In this document: positions 8,242 to 16,411 of the stretch, in pieces
Layout: each line of letters begins with the position of its first letter
Position numbering within the stretch: position 1 is the stretch's first letter
Assembly (NCBI GenBank): GCA_963789355.1
Contig: CAWBKK010000010.1
Coordinates: forward strand, 124,001 to 188,000
Length of the DNA: 64,000 bases
DNA from: Gaiellasilicea sp963789355
Lineage (GTDB): Bacteria > Actinomycetota > Thermoleophilia > Gaiellales > Gaiellaceae
Direction: 5' to 3'
Notes under the pieces: generated by a model
Told to the model about the DNA's origin: nothing
Seen by the model: only the letters and a program-made list of their open reading frames with translations
Databases searched by the model: none
Made by a program: the position numbers and the translations under genes

Positions 8242-10002
8242 CTACATCAGGCGGTCGCCGGTGACGCGGTGGATCTCCTCGAGCGAGGAGATGCCGGCCC
8301 GGCAAAGGCGGATTCCGTCTTCGCGGAGCGTGATCATTCCCGCGCCGACCGCGGCCGCGAAGATCTCTTCGGTCGAGGCTTCGATCAGGTGCCGGATCTT
8401 GCCGCTGATCGGCATCACCTCGTAGAGCGCGACCCGCCCGTTGTAGCCCGTCTCGGCGCACTCGGCGCAGCCGCGCGGCCGGTAGAGCACCTCGCCGGGC
8501 TGGAGCACGCCCTTCAACCCGTCGGCGATCTGCTCCGCCTCGGTCGGAATGTAGGACTCGCGGCAGTGGACGCAGAGCCGGCGCGCGAGCCGCTGCGCGA
8601 CGATGCAGTTGATCGACGTCGCGATCAGCGACTGGTCGACGCCCATGTCGCGGAGGCGCGCGATCGAGCTCGCCGCGTTGTGCGTGTGCAGGGTCGTCAG
8701 CACGAGGTGGCCTGTCATCGCGGCCTGGATCGCGATCCGCGCCGTCTCCTCGTCGCGCACCTCGCCGATCAGGACGACGTCGGGATCCGAGCGGAGCATC
8801 GTCCGCAGGCCGCTCGCGAAGGTCAGCCCGGCGCGGACGTTCACCTCGACCTGGGTGATGCCGGGAATCTGGTTCTCGACCGGGTCCTCGATCGTCGCGA
8901 GCGAGCGCTCTTCGTCGTTCAGGAACTCGAGGGCGGCATAGAGCGTCGTCGTCTTCCCGGAGCCGGTCGGGCCGACGGTGAGGACGGCGCCGTACGGCTG
9001 CTTCAGCGCTCGCATCAGCACGGCCTCGGCCTCGGCGTTCATCCCGAGATCCGAGATCCCGAGGCGGCCGGAGGCGCGATGGAGGATCCTGAGCACGACC
9101 TTCTCGCCGAACGTCGTCGGCAGGACGGCGATGCGCAGGTCGACGGGATGGCCGTCGTAGCGGATCGAGACTCGGCCGTCCTGGGCGTTGCGGCGATCGG
9201 CGATGTCGAGCTCGCCCATGATCTTCAGCCGGCTCGTCACGGCGGCGGTCAACCCGGTCTGAACCTCGGCCACCTTGCGCATGACGCCGTCGATCCGGGC
9301 GCGGACGACCATCGCGTGCGGTTGCGGCTCGAAGTGGATGTCGGAGGCGCCTTCCGCGATCGCGTTGGCGATGATCTGATTCGTCAGCTTGATCGCCGGC
9401 GCGTCATCCGCGTCTCCCTCGGTGACGTCCTCGACGAGCTCCAGTTCCTCCGCGAGCACGTCCGACTCCATCTCGACCTGGACGTTGGCGCGATAGCAGC
9501 GGTCGAGCGTCCGGGTGAGATCGGGAACGGAGACGACGGCGAAGCGGATCTGCAGCCCGAGTGCCAGGCGCAGGTCGTCGGAGGCCATCACGTCGGTCGG
9601 GTCGGTGACGGCGACGATGACGGCGCCGTCCTCGTCGAATCCCACGGGCAGCGCCGACAGGCGGCGGGCCACGTTCTCGGGCAGGAGGCTCGTGGCGGCA
9701 GGGACGAGGTCGAAGCGGCTCAGCTCCATGAACTCGAAGCCGTACTGCTCGGCCAGCGCCCGCGCGATCGCAGTCGCGGTCGCGACGTTGGAGCGGAGCA
9801 GGATCTCGCCGAGCCGGCCGCCTTCGGCCTCCTTCTGGGCGAGCGCGGCCTCGAGCTGCTCGGCGCTGATCGCGCCGTCGCGCAGGAGCAGCGAGCCGAG
9901 CTGCGGCCTGCCCTCGGGCCGGCCGTACGGGTCCGCGGAGGAGAACGGCGGAATCGACGCAGCTTCCACGGATGCTGTATCGGCCATAGTGGGAATCGAC
10001 AT
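8242..10002 (-). CDS. PilB/GspE-type secretion or pilus assembly ATPase, MshEN domain
   Basis: A 586-residue hexameric ATPase of the type IV pilus / type II secretion family. Two tandem MshEN-like repeats come first (LGSLLLRDGAISAEQLEAAL, then RLGEILLRSNVATATAIARA); the domain can bind cyclic di-GMP in MshE. The ATPase domain has Walker A GPTGSGKTTTLY, the Asp box ATIEDPVENQIPG, Walker B VVLIGEVRDEETA and a His box, and CVHC plus CAEC form the tetracysteine zinc site. No pilin, PilC or prepilin peptidase gene lies nearby, so it is an orphan here. ATG at 10002 is used; ATG at 9987 is possible. Neither has a Shine-Dalgarno sequence. Confidence 0.9.
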   Translation of the reverse strand: MSIPTMADTASVEAASIPPFSSADPYGRPEGRPQLGSLLLRDGAISAEQLEAALAQKEAEGGRLGEILLRSNVATATAIARALAEQYGFEFMELSRFDLVPAATSLLPENVARRLSALPVGFDEDGAVIVAVTDPTDVMASDDLRLALGLQIRFAVVSVPDLTRTLDRCYRANVQVEMESDVLAEELELVEDVTEGDADDAPAIKLTNQIIANAIAEGASDIHFEPQPHAMVVRARIDGVMRKVAEVQTGLTAAVTSRLKIMGELDIADRRNAQDGRVSIRYDGHPVDLRIAVLPTTFGEKVVLRILHRASGRLGISDLGMNAEAEAVLMRALKQPYGAVLTVGPTGSGKTTTLYAALEFLNDEERSLATIEDPVENQIPGITQVEVNVRAGLTFASGLRTMLRSDPDVVLIGEVRDEETARIAIQAAMTGHLVLTTLHTHNAASSIARLRDMGVDQSLIATSINCIVAQRLARRLCVHCRESYIPTEAEQIADGLKGVLQPGEVLYRPRGCAECAETGYNGRVALYEVMPISGKIRHLIEASTEEIFAAAVGAGMITLREDGIRLCRAGISSLEEIHRVTGDRLM

Positions 10003-10438
10003 GAGGGCCGTGATTCAGCGGGTTTCCGGGGCATCGGTGCGGGTCGAGGGCTCTGTCGTCGGGGAGATCGGAGCCGGCCTGCTCGTCCTGCTCGGGGTCG
10101 CAGCCGGCGACGTCGACGACGACGTCGACCGGCTGGCCGAGAAGACCGCGCGCCTGCGGATCTTCGAGAACGACGAGGGCCGCTTCGATCGCTCGGTGCT
10201 CGATACCGGTGGCGGCGTGCTCGTCGTCAGTCAGTTCACGCTGATCGCCGACACCGCGAAAGGCAACCGCCCGAGCTTCGCCGGCGCGGCGGCGCCGGAC
10301 GAAGCGAAGCGGCTCTACGAGCGGTTCTGCGCGTCGGTGCGCGAACTCGGCGTCGGTGTCGAGCAGGGAATCTTCGGCGCCCGAATGGAGGTCGAGCTCG
10401 TCAACGACGGCCCCGTGACGATCGTTCTCGGCGACTAA
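10001..10438 (+). CDS. dtd: D-aminoacyl-tRNA deacylase
   Basis: DTD removes D-amino acids (and glycine) wrongly attached to tRNA. The 145-residue protein shows the N-terminus MRAVIQRVSGASVRV and both active-site motifs: SQFTLIADTAKGNRPSF, and VNDGPVT near the C-terminus. The ATG overlaps the divergent PilB ATG within CATG. A GGGA lies 6 nt upstream. The TAA stop overlaps the stop of the convergent zinc-ribbon gene. Confidence 0.95.
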   Translation: MRAVIQRVSGASVRVEGSVVGEIGAGLLVLLGVAAGDVDDDVDRLAEKTARLRIFENDEGRFDRSVLDTGGGVLVVSQFTLIADTAKGNRPSFAGAAAPDEAKRLYERFCASVRELGVGVEQGIFGARMEVELVNDGPVTIVLGD

Positions 10439-10716
10439 CGCCGGTGCCTGCGGCCGCGCACGCGGGCGACCAGGCCCGCCGTCAGGAGCCGCAGGCCGGC
10501 GCTCGCGACGCCTTCCGTCCCCGCCGCGAGACCGCTCCCCGTTACGGGCAGCGGTCCGACCGGCGGATCCACGAGCGGCTGCCCGCCGCCCCGGCCATCG
10601 GCGCCGAGGCGGCCTGCGCCGTGTTGCCATCCCTCGCGGTCGACGATCGCCAGACAGTGACGGCAGACCCTGGCGCCGACCTCGATCGACTCGCAGCAGT
10701 TGGGGCAAGGCCTCAT
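10435..10716 (-). CDS. Small zinc-ribbon protein, function unknown
   Basis: A 93-residue basic protein. The N-terminus is a compact zinc ribbon: C4-x2-C7 and C18-x2-C21 in MRPCPNC...VGARVCRHC. A Gly/Pro-rich linker and a basic, mildly hydrophobic end (GLRLLTAGLVARVRGRRHRR) follow. It overlaps the dtd stop by 4 nt and starts 20 nt from the divergent EamA gene. Such ribbons are common in uncharacterised actinobacterial proteins. The Cys pattern is the main argument that the frame is real. Confidence 0.55.
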   Translation of the reverse strand: MRPCPNCCESIEVGARVCRHCLAIVDREGWQHGAGRLGADGRGGGQPLVDPPVGPLPVTGSGLAAGTEGVASAGLRLLTAGLVARVRGRRHRR

Positions 10717-10736
10717 CGTTCCCGGCCAAGTCTGAC

Positions 10737-11543
10737 ATGAGCAGCGCCGCCCTCGGGCTCGCGCTCGGCGCCGCGGTGCTGCACGCTCTCTGGAACCTTC
10801 TGCTCGCCGGCTCGCGGGACGTGCTCGCAGCGACCGCGGTCGCACTCGGCTCCAGTCTCGTCGTCGCTCTGCCGTTCGCGCTCGCGACGTGGGGGGTGGA
10901 GCGAGAGGCGATCCCGTGGCTCGTCGCGTCGAGCGCGCTCGAGCTCGTCTACTTCTTCACGCTCACAGCCGCCTACCAGCGCGCGGAGCTCTCGCTCGTC
11001 TACCCGCTCGCGCGCGGCGGCGCTCCCGTGCTCGTGCTGCTCGGCGCGGTTGCGACCGGCTACGCGCCGGGTTGGATCGAGGTGGCCGGTGTGCTGGCGG
11101 TCGCCGTCGGCGTCGTGCTCGTGCGAGGGCTGCGCGGCGGCGACCGGCTCGGCGTGATCCTCGGGCTCGTGATCGCAGCTCAGATCGCCGCGTACACGCT
11201 CGTCGACGCAGAGGGGATCGAGCACGCGAACCCGGTCCCGTACCTCCTGCTCGCGCTCGTGCCGACCGCACTCGGGGCCGCGGTGGTGAGCGGGCCGGAG
11301 CGGCTGCGGGCGGAGGCGAGCGCCCGAGCCGTTCTCGCCGGCTGCGGCGGCTTCCTCGCCTACGTGCTCGTGCTCGCCGCGCTCAAGCTGGCGCCTGCGG
11401 CGCCGGTCGCCGCCGTCCGGGAGACGAGCGTGTTGTTCGCGGTCGTCCTCGCTGCGCCGCTGCTCGGCGAGCGGGTCACGCGCGGCCGCTTGGCGGGCGC
11501 CGTCCTCGTCGTCTCGGGCGTCGTGGCGCTGGGCTCTGCGTAG
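10737..11543 (+). CDS. EamA/DMT family transporter
   Basis: A 268-residue protein of about ten hydrophobic helices in two five-helix halves, as in drug/metabolite (EamA) transporters. The first half starts ALGLALGAAVLHALWNLLLA and contains ELSLVYPLARGGAPVLVLL; the second half repeats the pattern with APVAAVRETSVLFAVVLA and LLGERVTRGRLAGAVLVVSG. Such proteins export or import small metabolites; the substrate cannot be told. It is a single gene between a divergent zinc-ribbon gene and the rimP leader. Confidence 0.85.
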   Translation: MSSAALGLALGAAVLHALWNLLLAGSRDVLAATAVALGSSLVVALPFALATWGVEREAIPWLVASSALELVYFFTLTAAYQRAELSLVYPLARGGAPVLVLLGAVATGYAPGWIEVAGVLAVAVGVVLVRGLRGGDRLGVILGLVIAAQIAAYTLVDAEGIEHANPVPYLLLALVPTALGAAVVSGPERLRAEASARAVLAGCGGFLAYVLVLAALKLAPAAPVAAVRETSVLFAVVLAAPLLGERVTRGRLAGAVLVVSGVVALGSA

Positions 11544-11552
11544 TACCGCTGC

Positions 11553-11610
11553 TACACTTGTCGCACCATTTTCACCTGCTGGACGAAATGGGCGCGCTGC
11601 GCCCATTTTT
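11553..11610 (+). promoter_or_regulatory. Attenuator-like leader of the rimP-nusA-infB operon
   Basis: A weak -10 (TACACT, 11553-11558) is followed by two competing folds. The terminator is a perfect 10-bp stem, AAATGGGCGC (11586-11595) with GCGCCCATTT (11599-11608), ending in TTTTT. The antiterminator pairs CCATTTT (11566-11572) with GAAATGG (11585-11591), which is part of the terminator's left arm. CCATTTT occurs in both competing partners. The rimP Shine-Dalgarno AAGGAG follows at 11615. Read-through would control the whole operon, including nusA. Confidence 0.6.
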
Positions 11611-11628
11611 GTTGAAGGAGCCACAGTT

Positions 11629-12069
11629 TTGAGGGGCACAGTGAGCGCGACGCACGAGAAGGAGCGGACCCTGACGAAGCAGATCGGACTGGAAGTCGAG
11701 ACGGCTCTGCCGGGCGTCGAGGTGCTCGCCGTCGAGCTCTCCAACCCCGACCGCTTCACCGTCTTCGTCGACCACGCCCAGGGCGTCGACCACGCCCTGT
11801 GCGCGCGCGTCACCGAGGTGCTGCGCGAGTACCGGCGCGAGTACGCGATCGACGTCTCCTCGCCCGGGATCGAGCGTCCGATCCGCAAGCCCGAGCACTT
11901 CCGCAACGCGATCGGCCGCAAGGTGACGCTCCGCACCCCCGAGCGCAAGCGCCTGCAGGGCGAGGTCGTCAGCGCCGGCGAACGTTCCGTCGTCGTCTCT
12001 TCGGGCGGCGACACCATCGAGATCCCGTACGACCAGGTCGTCCGGGGCAACCTGGTCTACGAGCAGTAG
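11629..12069 (+). CDS. rimP: Ribosome maturation factor RimP
   Basis: RimP is needed for assembly of the 30S subunit. The protein has the N-terminal alpha/beta domain (GVEVLAVELSNPDRFTVFVD, then DHALCARVTEVL), the family signature YAIDVSSPGIERPIRKPEHF, and a C-terminal SH3-like domain. TTG at 11629 lies 8 nt after AAGGAG; GTG at 11641 is an alternative with its own weak GAGGGG. Length 134-146 residues depending on the start. First gene of the rimP-nusA-ylxR-infB operon. Confidence 0.93.
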   Translation: MRGTVSATHEKERTLTKQIGLEVETALPGVEVLAVELSNPDRFTVFVDHAQGVDHALCARVTEVLREYRREYAIDVSSPGIERPIRKPEHFRNAIGRKVTLRTPERKRLQGEVVSAGERSVVVSSGGDTIEIPYDQVVRGNLVYEQ

Positions 12070-12080
12070 GAGAAGAACCA

Positions 12081-13505
12081 ATGTCGCAGGAGATCATCGA
12101 GCACATCCGCGGGCTCGAGCGCGAGAAGGGAATCGAGGAGAACACGGTCATCCATGCGCTGGAGGACGCCCTGCTCGCCGCGTACAAGAAGACCCCCGGC
12201 GCGGCTCGCCACGCCGCCGTCGAGCTCGACGAGGAAGGCGAGTTCCGCGTCTTCGCGATCGAGATCCCCGAGGATCTCGAGGAGCGACTGCTCGAGGAGG
12301 CGATGGAGGCCAAGATCGACGAGCTCGAGCGGCTGGAGGAGGAGACGGGGGAGAAGCAGCACACCCTGATCAACCAGGACGAGCTCGAGCTCGACTGGGA
12401 TCAGGTCCCCGAGGAGCTGATCGCCCGCTCCGACGTGACCCCGAACGACTTCGGGCGCATCGCCGCGATGACGGCCAAGCAGGTGATCCAGCAGCGGATC
12501 CGCGAGGCCGAGCGCGCGATGATGTACGAGGAGTACATCGACCGCCAGGGAGAGGTCGTGACCGGGATCGTCCAGCAGGCCGGCGACCGCAACAACGTCC
12601 TCGTCGACCTCGGCAAGGTCGAGGCGCTGCTGCCGCGCTCCGAGCAGGTGGACGGCGAGCGGTACGAGCAGGGCTCCCGGATCAAGGCCGTCATCACCGA
12701 GGTTCGCTCCGGCACGAAGGGTCCCCAGGTGATCCTCTCGCGCCGCGATCCCGAGCTGATCAAGACGCTCTTCGAGCTCGAGGTCCCCGAGATCGCCGAC
12801 GGCCTCGTCGTCATCCGCGGCGTCGCCCGCGAGCCCGGCTACCGGGCCAAGATCGCCGTCGAGTCGCACGCCCAGGGCGTCGACCCGGTCGGCGCCTGCG
12901 TCGGCCCCCGTGGCTCGCGCGTCCGCATGGTCGTCTCGGAGCTGCGGGGCGAGAAGATCGACATCATCCCGTGGAACACGGAGCCGGCCCGGTTCGTCGC
13001 CAAGGCGCTCTCGCCCGCACGCGTGCGCGAGGTCTACATCGACGACGAGACCAAGGAGGCGACCGTCGTCGTCCCGAACGACCAGCTGGCGCTCGCGATC
13101 GGCAAGGAGGGGCTGAACGCCCGCCTCGCCGCCCGCCTGACCGGCTGGAAGGTCGACATCCAGTCCGACGAGGAGTTCGCGCAGGCCGAGGCAGAGGCGG
13201 CGTTCGCAGGTGCAGGCGAGGGCGAAGGCGAGGCCGGCGACTTCTCCGGCCGCTGCGCCGCGATCCTCTCGAACGGCAAGCGCTGCCCGAACGCGTCCCT
13301 CGCCGGCACTCGCTACTGCGGCGTCCCGGCCCACCAGGCGCTCGTCGGCCAGGAGCCCGAGGAGGTTCCCGCTGCCGAGGTCGAGGAGGTTGCGACGCCC
13401 GACGAGGTCGACCAGCTCGAGCCCGTCGCCGAGGTCGAGGAGACGGTCGGGGCCGCGGACGAGCCGCTTGCGGCCGAGCGCCAGGAGGACGAGACGCCTG
13501 CGTGA
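12081..13505 (+). CDS. nusA: Transcription factor NusA with C-terminal zinc-type extension
   Basis: NusA binds RNA polymerase and nascent RNA and modulates pausing, termination and antitermination. The 474-residue protein has the N-terminal polymerase-binding domain (1-125), S1 domain (about 135-200) and two KH domains (about 205-345, with VGACVGPRGSRVRMV and ALAIGKEGLNARLAARLTGW). After an acidic linker comes an element foreign to standard NusA: C392-x9-C402-x10-C413-x4-H418 (GRCAAILSNGKRC, then AGTRYCGVPAH), then an acidic tail of about 55 residues. The Cys/His spacing suggests a small zinc fold. It lies 11 nt after rimP and ends GTGA into ylxR. Confidence 0.93.
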   Translation: MSQEIIEHIRGLEREKGIEENTVIHALEDALLAAYKKTPGAARHAAVELDEEGEFRVFAIEIPEDLEERLLEEAMEAKIDELERLEEETGEKQHTLINQDELELDWDQVPEELIARSDVTPNDFGRIAAMTAKQVIQQRIREAERAMMYEEYIDRQGEVVTGIVQQAGDRNNVLVDLGKVEALLPRSEQVDGERYEQGSRIKAVITEVRSGTKGPQVILSRRDPELIKTLFELEVPEIADGLVVIRGVAREPGYRAKIAVESHAQGVDPVGACVGPRGSRVRMVVSELRGEKIDIIPWNTEPARFVAKALSPARVREVYIDDETKEATVVVPNDQLALAIGKEGLNARLAARLTGWKVDIQSDEEFAQAEAEAAFAGAGEGEGEAGDFSGRCAAILSNGKRCPNASLAGTRYCGVPAHQALVGQEPEEVPAAEVEEVATPDEVDQLEPVAEVEETVGAADEPLAAERQEDETPA

Positions 13506-13762
13506 TTCCGGAACGCACCTGTGCGGGCTGCGGGCGCAAGGCGCCTCAGGCCGAGCTCGTCCGCTTTGCGGCGCCGGAGGGGATTCTCGTCTCCGGGCGC
13601 ACGGAGCCCGGTCGCGGCGCCTACACGTGCCCCCGGCTCGCCTGCTTCGAGCGGGCAGTCTCGCGGCGGGCGTTCAACCGCGTGCTGCGGCAGAACGTCA
13701 CCGTCGACCCCGCGCTCTCGCGACTCTTCACCCACCCTCTAGAATTGGACGCTGATGGCTGA
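13502..13762 (+). CDS. ylxR: YlxR/DUF448 RNA-binding protein
   Basis: This 86-residue protein matches the YlxR family, nearly always coded between nusA and infB. The signature is clear: RTCAGCGRKAPQAELVRF, then GRGAYTCPRLACFERAVSRR and AFNRVLR. In Bacillus subtilis the homologue has been linked to RNase P and is also called RnpM. GTG at 13502 overlaps the nusA stop, and the gene overlaps the infB start by 8 nt. Confidence 0.9.
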   Translation: MIPERTCAGCGRKAPQAELVRFAAPEGILVSGRTEPGRGAYTCPRLACFERAVSRRAFNRVLRQNVTVDPALSRLFTHPLELDADG

Positions 13763-15722
13763 CGGACCCAACAAGCCGAACCGCCCGATCCGGCCGCGCC
13801 AGGGCGCGCCGGGCAAGAAGCGCCGCGTCGTGATCGAGGGCGGCAACAACCGCCCGAATCCGCGCCAGGCCCGTGGCCGCGCCGACGCGACCCCGAAGCG
13901 CGAGAAGCAGGAGATCGTTCCGCCCACCGGCCCCGCGACCGTTCCGTCGGGCGTCTCCGTTCGCGATCTCTCCCAGGCGCTCGGCGTGCCGGCGGCCCAG
14001 ATCATCAAGATCATGATGGGCCTCGGCCAGATGGTCCAGATCACGCAGTCGCTCTCCGACGAGGAGGTCGAGCTGATCGGGACCGAGCTCGACCGCGAGA
14101 TCACGATCAAGCACGCCGCCGACGAGGAGGAGCTGCCGGAGGTCTTCGAGGACGCCGAGGAGGATCTCGCGCCGAGGCCGCCGGTGGTCACGATCATGGG
14201 TCACGTCGACCACGGCAAGACGACGCTGCTGGACGCGATCCGCGAGGCCGCGGTCGTCGAGACCGAGGCCGGCGGGATCACGCAGCACATCGGCGCCTAC
14301 CAGGCCGACGTCGGCGGCCGCAAGATCACGTTCCTCGACACGCCCGGTCACGAGGCGTTCACCGCCATGCGCGCCCGGGGCGCGAAAGTGACGGACATCG
14401 CCGTCCTCGTCGTCGCGGCCGACGACAGCGTGATGCCGCAGACGAAGGAGTCGATTTCCCACGCCCGCGCCGCCGACGTGCCGATCGTGGTCGCGGTCAA
14501 CAAGATGGACATGCCCGACGCGAATCCCGACCGGGTCAAGGCCGACCTCGCCGCCGAGGGTCTCCAGCCCGAGGACTGGGGCGGCAACGTTCAGTTCTCG
14601 AACGTCTCCGCAAAGCAGAAGACGAACCTGGACGACCTGCTCGAGAAGGTGCTGCTCGTCGCGGACGCCGAGCTCGAGCTGACGGCGAACCCGAACGCGG
14701 AGGCGTCCGGCCCGATCATCGAGTCGCGCCTCGACGTCGGCCGCGGGCCCGTGGCGACGATGCTCGTCCACCGCGGCACGCTCCGCGTCGGCGACGCGAT
14801 CGTGGCCGGCGACGCGCACGGCAAGGTGCGCGCGCTGCAGGACTACCGCGGTGAGAAGGTCAAGGAGGCGAAGCCCGGCACGCCGGTCGAGATCCTCGGC
14901 TTCAACGTGCCGCCGCCCGCGGGCGAGTTCGCGCGCGTCGTCGAGGACGAGCGTGAGGCGCGGACGCTCGCGCAGCGCCGCGGCCAGCGCCTGCGCACGG
15001 AGCAGCTCGCGCAGCGTTCGAAGGGCGGCGTCTCGCTGGAAACGCTCTTCTCGCAGCTGGGGGAGGGCGCCGTCCAGGATCTGAATCTGATCCTGAAGGG
15101 CGACGTCGGCGGCTCGGTCGAGGCTGCGGTTTCCGAGCTCGCCAAGATCGACCATCCCGAGGTGCGCGTCAACGTGATCCACCAGGGCGTCGGCCCGATC
15201 ACCGAGGGCGACATCATGCTCGCCGCCACCTCGAACGCGCTCGTCGTCGGCTTCAACGTGCGGCCGAACGCAGAAGCGCGGCAGCTCGCAGAGCGCGAGG
15301 GCGTCGACATCCGCACCTACCGCGTCATCTACCAGCTGACCGAGGACATCGAGCAGGCGCTCGTCGGGATGCTCTCGGCCGTCCAGACCGAGGAGATCAT
15401 CGGCGAGGCAGAGGTGCGCGCGCTCTTCAAGGTCTCGCGGCTCGGGACGATCGCCGGCTGCATGGTCACCTCCGGCGTCGTCCGCCGCAACTCGCAGGTG
15501 CGCGTCGTCCGCGACGGCACCGTCATCTACGACACGACGATCTCGCAGCTGAAGCGGTTCAAGGAAGACGCGCGCGAGGTCGCCGAGGGCTTCGAGTGCG
15601 GGATCCTGCTCGACAGCTTCAACGACGAGAAGGAAGGCGACGTGCTCGAGGCCTACGAGACGCGCCAGGTCGAGCGGACGTCGCTTGACGAGCCTGCCGG
15701 CGCGGCACCCGCAGCCTCATAG
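13755..15722 (+). CDS. infB: Translation initiation factor IF-2
   Basis: IF-2 is the GTPase that places initiator fMet-tRNA on the ribosome. At 655 residues the variable N-terminal part is short (about 130 residues, basic). The IF2_N helix domain is seen at about 75-125. The G domain carries GHVDHGKTT, DTPGHEAF and NKMD. Domains II-IV follow, ending with the C-terminal tRNA-binding domain (LGTIAGCMVTSGVVRRNSQV). The start overlaps ylxR. Confidence 0.96.
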   Translation: MADGPNKPNRPIRPRQGAPGKKRRVVIEGGNNRPNPRQARGRADATPKREKQEIVPPTGPATVPSGVSVRDLSQALGVPAAQIIKIMMGLGQMVQITQSLSDEEVELIGTELDREITIKHAADEEELPEVFEDAEEDLAPRPPVVTIMGHVDHGKTTLLDAIREAAVVETEAGGITQHIGAYQADVGGRKITFLDTPGHEAFTAMRARGAKVTDIAVLVVAADDSVMPQTKESISHARAADVPIVVAVNKMDMPDANPDRVKADLAAEGLQPEDWGGNVQFSNVSAKQKTNLDDLLEKVLLVADAELELTANPNAEASGPIIESRLDVGRGPVATMLVHRGTLRVGDAIVAGDAHGKVRALQDYRGEKVKEAKPGTPVEILGFNVPPPAGEFARVVEDEREARTLAQRRGQRLRTEQLAQRSKGGVSLETLFSQLGEGAVQDLNLILKGDVGGSVEAAVSELAKIDHPEVRVNVIHQGVGPITEGDIMLAATSNALVVGFNVRPNAEARQLAEREGVDIRTYRVIYQLTEDIEQALVGMLSAVQTEEIIGEAEVRALFKVSRLGTIAGCMVTSGVVRRNSQVRVVRDGTVIYDTTISQLKRFKEDAREVAEGFECGILLDSFNDEKEGDVLEAYETRQVERTSLDEPAGAAPAAS

Positions 15723-15725
15723 CTC

Positions 15726-16028
15726 GTGCCGAGCGGCTGGGTCGGGATCCTCTCGGCGGAGCTGCACTTTCCGGAGGCACACTCGCTGAAGGAGAAGCGA
15801 ATGCACGTCCGCTCCGCCAAGGAGCAGCTGCGCAACCGCTTCGGTGCCGCGGTCGCCGAGGTCGACCATCACGAGGTGTGGCAGCGCGCGCGACTGACAG
15901 CTGCCGTCGTCACCCGCGCGGCCGGCGAGGCTGAGCGGCTGCTCGCGGACGCCGAGCGCTATCTCGCCTCACGCGAGTGGGAGCTCGGGTCTGTCGAGCG
16001 CGAGCTGGTGACGCTCGACGACGACTGA
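15726..16028 (+). CDS. DUF503 (YlxP-like) protein
   Basis: A 100-residue protein of the DUF503 family, usually found between infB and rbfA as here. The family pattern is visible: WVGILSAELHFPEAHSLKEK at the N-terminus, RSAKEQLRNRFGAAVAEVDH in the middle and ERYLASREWELGSVERELV near the end. Biochemical function is not established; the constant neighbourhood suggests a role in ribosome or RNA biology. GTG lies 3 nt after the infB stop. Confidence 0.85.
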   Translation: MPSGWVGILSAELHFPEAHSLKEKRMHVRSAKEQLRNRFGAAVAEVDHHEVWQRARLTAAVVTRAAGEAERLLADAERYLASREWELGSVERELVTLDDD

Positions 16029-16054
16029 GAGAGGCTGCTCGCTACGGTAGGCGG

Positions 16055-16411
16055 ATGGCCAACCGGATGCGCAGAGTCAACGAGTCGCTCCGGCAGGTGC
16101 TGTCGGAGGCGCTGCTCGAGCTGAAGGATCCCCGGATTGGGTTCGTGACTGTGACGGGCGTCGACACCTCGCCCGACCTCCGGCAGGCGGTGGTGTACGT
16201 CAGCGTCCTCGGCGGCGAAAAGAAGCGAAGCAAGAGCATGGCCGGGCTCGACGCCGCTCACGGTGTCCTCCAAGCGCAGATCTCGCGTGAGCTGCGGCTG
16301 AAGCGGACTCCCACATTGACGTTCGAATACGATCACGCGGTCGAGCACGGCGTCCGAATGTCGAAACTGATCGATGAGCTCGCCCCCGAACCAGAGCACA
16401 ACGCAGGCTGA
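16055..16411 (+). CDS. rbfA: 30S ribosome-binding factor RbfA
   Basis: RbfA is a KH-fold protein that helps mature the 16S rRNA 5' end in the small subunit. The 118-residue protein shows MRRVNESLRQVLSEALLEL, the KDPRIGFVTVTGVDTSPDLR core, and HGVLQAQISRELRLKRTPTL. A TACGGT hexamer 6 nt before the ATG could be an internal promoter. nrnA starts 38 nt inside its end. Confidence 0.93.
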   Translation: MANRMRRVNESLRQVLSEALLELKDPRIGFVTVTGVDTSPDLRQAVVYVSVLGGEKKRSKSMAGLDAAHGVLQAQISRELRLKRTPTLTFEYDHAVEHGVRMSKLIDELAPEPEHNAG

